From Phocoena phocoena (lineage: Eukaryota; Chordata; Mammalia; Artiodactyla; Phocoenidae), in the NCBI RefSeq assembly GCF_963924675.1, contig NC_089221.1:87974296-88038295 (forward strand): a DNA stretch of 64,000 bases. The letters are read 5' to 3'. Of the stretch, positions 61,441-64,000 are shown in pieces. The position numbers were made by a program, and so were the translations under genes. Under the pieces are notes generated by a model. It had not been told where the DNA came from, made no database searches, and was given only the letters and a program-made list of their open reading frames with translations. How positions within the stretch are numbered: position 1 is the first letter of the stretch; every line of letters starts with the position of its first letter.

Positions 61441-62678
61441 ATATACTTTCCTCCTAATCATAATGGCTCAAAGCTTTACTGACTATAATTCCCCTCATCC
61501 TGTTTACACTGATCTTCTAGGAGAGTCTGCTGCAAGGGGTCCTGGCCCTTCTCTCTTCCTCACTAGGTTGATCCTAAACTCCTGCACTGAAAGCGGAAGG
61601 GTGCATCAACATCTGAATAAGCCTCAGATCACAGGGTTAGCTCCTGACTCACGCACATCATTCCAACCTTTCACAGGATAAAGTGCTGTTAGGCTCCGTA
61701 GCCATTCACAAGAAGGGAACTTTTTTTTTTCCATCAGGAAACTTTCATGAGCTTTAGTTCATATTAAATGAGCAAATTCACCTCTAGGAAGAATGATTCC
61801 ACATGCCAATATTTACAGATTTCATGGGTAGCCCGCCACTGCTTTGACACATTTGTAAATTTCTGGGAAATTTTCTTATAAATGTCTCTTCTTTACTCCT
61901 AATCTTTAATTCCATCTATTGTATCTGTGGTTCTCTACCTCTCTGAAACCACTGCGTATTATGAACTGTAGGAATTTCTGGCTGCATACCAACACGCCAA
62001 CAATAATTACAATACAATCTCTACTAAACTATCACAGTGGTTTATGACGTAAAAGCAGGCACGGTTGCCACACTTAGAAAAGTGACTGTGTTTGAGTAAA
62101 ATGATTACCGCTCTGCCTATGTTCTCACAATACAAGTCCCAGGTGCCAGGAAACATCTCATATGCATACAGTGATGGCCCTTGTCCTCCACTGGGTTGCA
62201 TGGTTGCATGCCACATTATCAAAATGTGGCAGTAGGCTGGTTGAGAATGTCATATATATTGTGAAAGGGTCATTTTAATTAATTAAGAAGAATAAAATTC
62301 AGTACAGCAACTAATTCTTTGTAATCAATTCAACTACTAAAAATGAATTATGCACTTTATGATTGTTTTGATGACCCAGAGGCTGCCTGGAGGGTTGGAT
62401 AAAAAATACAGTTTGGGGCTACTGATAGCAAAGAAACAACTAAAGGTGAGATTTGAGCTACAAAGTCTCTATGCAGACATGTGTTTTTGTCTTAGTTTGT
62501 CTTCAGTGTTTACCTGATGACATTCCACAGCTAAATACAGTTTTTATTATAAATTTAAACTACTATTAATATCTCTCTCTTTATATAACCTGTCTGGAGA
62601 AAGTGAATCATGGATTAAGTATTGGAATTCAAGTGAAATCAAGATGACAGAGGTGAAGTAAGAGTTGACAGGCTGTCT

Positions 62679-63083
62679 GGGACTTCCCTGGTGGCGCAGT
62701 GGTTAAGAATCCACCTGCCAATGCAGGGGACACGGGTTTCAGCCCTGGTTGGGGAAGATCCCACATGCCACGGAGCAACTAAGCCCGTGCACCACAACTA
62801 CTGAGCCTGCGTGCCACAACTACTGAGCCCACGCACCACAACTACTGAGCCCGTGTGCCGCAACTACTGAGCCTGTGAGCCACAACTACTGAGGCCACGT
62901 GCCGCAACCACTGAAGCCCGTGCACCTAGAGCCCGTGCTCCACAAGAGAAGCCACTGCACTCAGAAGCCTGCGCACCGCAACAAAGGGTAGCACCCGCTC
63001 GCCGCAACTAGAGAAAGCCCGTGGGCAGCAACGAAGACCCAACGCAGCCAAAAATAAATAAATAAATTTATTTAAAAAAAAAA
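62679..63083 (+). mobile_element. Long-form CHR SINE, enlarged by internal tandem units
   Basis: About 405 bp from GGGACTTCCCTGGTGGCGCA to AAAAATAAATAAATAAATTT-A(n). It is about 75 bp longer than the related copy at 46872 because of the 22-bp tandem array at 62789-62921. Target duplications AGAGTTGACAGGCTGTCT (62661-62678) and AGAGTTGACAGACTGTCT (63084-63101), 18 bp with one mismatch, define the ends. Confidence 0.95.
62789..62921 (+). repeat. 22-bp tandem array (about 6 units) inside a SINE
   Basis: Units begin at 62789, 62811, 62833, 62855, 62877 and 62899. Each carries CACAACTACTGAGCC or a close variant (CGCAACTACTGAGCC, CGCAACCACTGAAGCC). Spacers alternate between GCAC, GTGC and GAGC starts. 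Confidence 0.93.
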
Positions 63084-64000
63084 AGAGTTGACAGACTGTC
63101 TTTGCATTTAGTTATCAACAATGTGCCCCCTAGTTTCTACTGAGACAGGGACCAAAACATTGTTTCATGACCATAGTTAACCTGATCTGTAGGACTCTGC
63201 TCCTAACTAACTAATTTATTTTCAAATTGGGTCACTCCACTGGGGACATCTAGTACTTGAACACTCCAGTCCTTGACCTCAAGTGGAAGTTCTCTACTCT
63301 GACCTCGGTTCCTCTTTGCTTTGGCAAGGAGACATCACCTAGCTTTCTTTCTCAATGGATAGTTTTTCACGTCATTGACCTTACTTCCTCCTCTATCACC
63401 ATATGCTCTCGTGGTGTGGAGACTGACAGCTGGGAGGTCGAGTTCACAGGACACACAGGCAGTGCCCTGGGTTCAGGCTGCAGAGAAGCAGCACCATCAT
63501 CATCATCCTTCTCTGAGTTCATCTTTAGCCACTTTTCTCTGCAGTGTTCCTCCTCTCATTCCATTCCTCATTTGCTAAAGCCAAAATGCGTTTCATTTTA
63601 GTAGCTGGAAAAGGAAGGGTACGGTGCATATTTAAAACGTTCTAAATTGGCCTTCAGCATATGTTGCTGGCACAGCAGAGAGCCTGCTTCCAGGGAAATA
63701 TGTACTGAGGTATTTTATCAAGCAGCTCCTGAGTGAAGTTTCTTTACTCCATAAATAGAGAAACAGCGTTACTGAAAGGAGACACTGCTTATTAGAGGTT
63801 AAGAAGCTGTGAGGCACTTTTATCCCCCTTTCATGTAATGTTTGAAAGGACTCAATGACGAAAATGCTATTTCTCATGAACTGGATAGTTGATCATTACA
63901 TTTTAAATGTATTTTAATCTGTCAAGGAGGTGATTGTTTTAATATTCCTATTTGAACAGAACTACACTGTCACGTCTTTAATTACAAGGCAACTTATTAT

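Noticed and set aside
62789..62921. Regular 22-bp repeats resembling a CRISPR array
   Set aside because: No unique spacers, inside a mammalian SINE with target duplications. It is a minisatellite-like expansion.

Overview
This is mammalian nuclear DNA, almost certainly from a cetacean (whale or dolphin). Ten short interspersed elements of the tRNA-derived CHR class known from cetaceans, hippos and ruminants are present. They include many low-divergence copies that begin GGGCTTCCCTGGTGGCGCAG and end in the GCGTACCGC-A(n) form I associate with cetaceans. No ruminant-type BovB/ART2A elements were recognised. Placement below Cetacea (for example toothed whale) is not attempted.

The only protein-coding gene I can support is EFNA5 (ephrin-A5), on the minus strand. 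The window holds coding exons 2 to 5 and the whole 3' UTR: exon 2 at 57304-57596 (293 nt), exon 3 at 18677-18742 (66 nt), exon 4 at 18196-18276 (81 nt), and the coding part of exon 5 at 12836-12957 (122 nt including the stop). Every junction has AG/GT boundaries. Codon phases join perfectly, and the encoded residues fit a standard 228-residue ephrin-A5 lacking only the part encoded by exon 1 (about residues 1-42), which lies beyond base 64000. Exon 2 carries most of the Eph-receptor-binding cupredoxin fold, exon 3 completes it, exon 4 is an in-frame 27-codon cassette in the membrane-proximal stalk, and exon 5 carries the GPI-anchor signal.

Layout from left to right: 1-8524 is 3' flanking DNA with a MaLR LTR, two CHR SINEs and ancient repeats. 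8525-12835 is the approximately 4.3 kb 3' UTR, free of recognised transposons. 12958-18195 is intron 4, 18277-18676 is the short intron 3, 18743-57303 is the large 38.6 kb intron 2, and 57597-64000 is the 3' end of intron 1. The introns are littered with CHR SINEs, two L1 3' ends, MIR, L2, an L3/CR1 piece, MER5-type DNA transposons and a MaLR LTR.

I found no new multigene system. The points most worth a second look are: a cluster of UGCAUG (Rbfox-type) motifs just downstream of cassette exon 4; a retro-insertion consisting only of a poly(A) tail between 15-bp target duplications; a SINE truncated to its last few bases; a 2.9-kb-spaced local duplication in which one copy has a SINE and the other preserves the empty site; and a CHR SINE whose body has expanded into six 22-bp tandem units.
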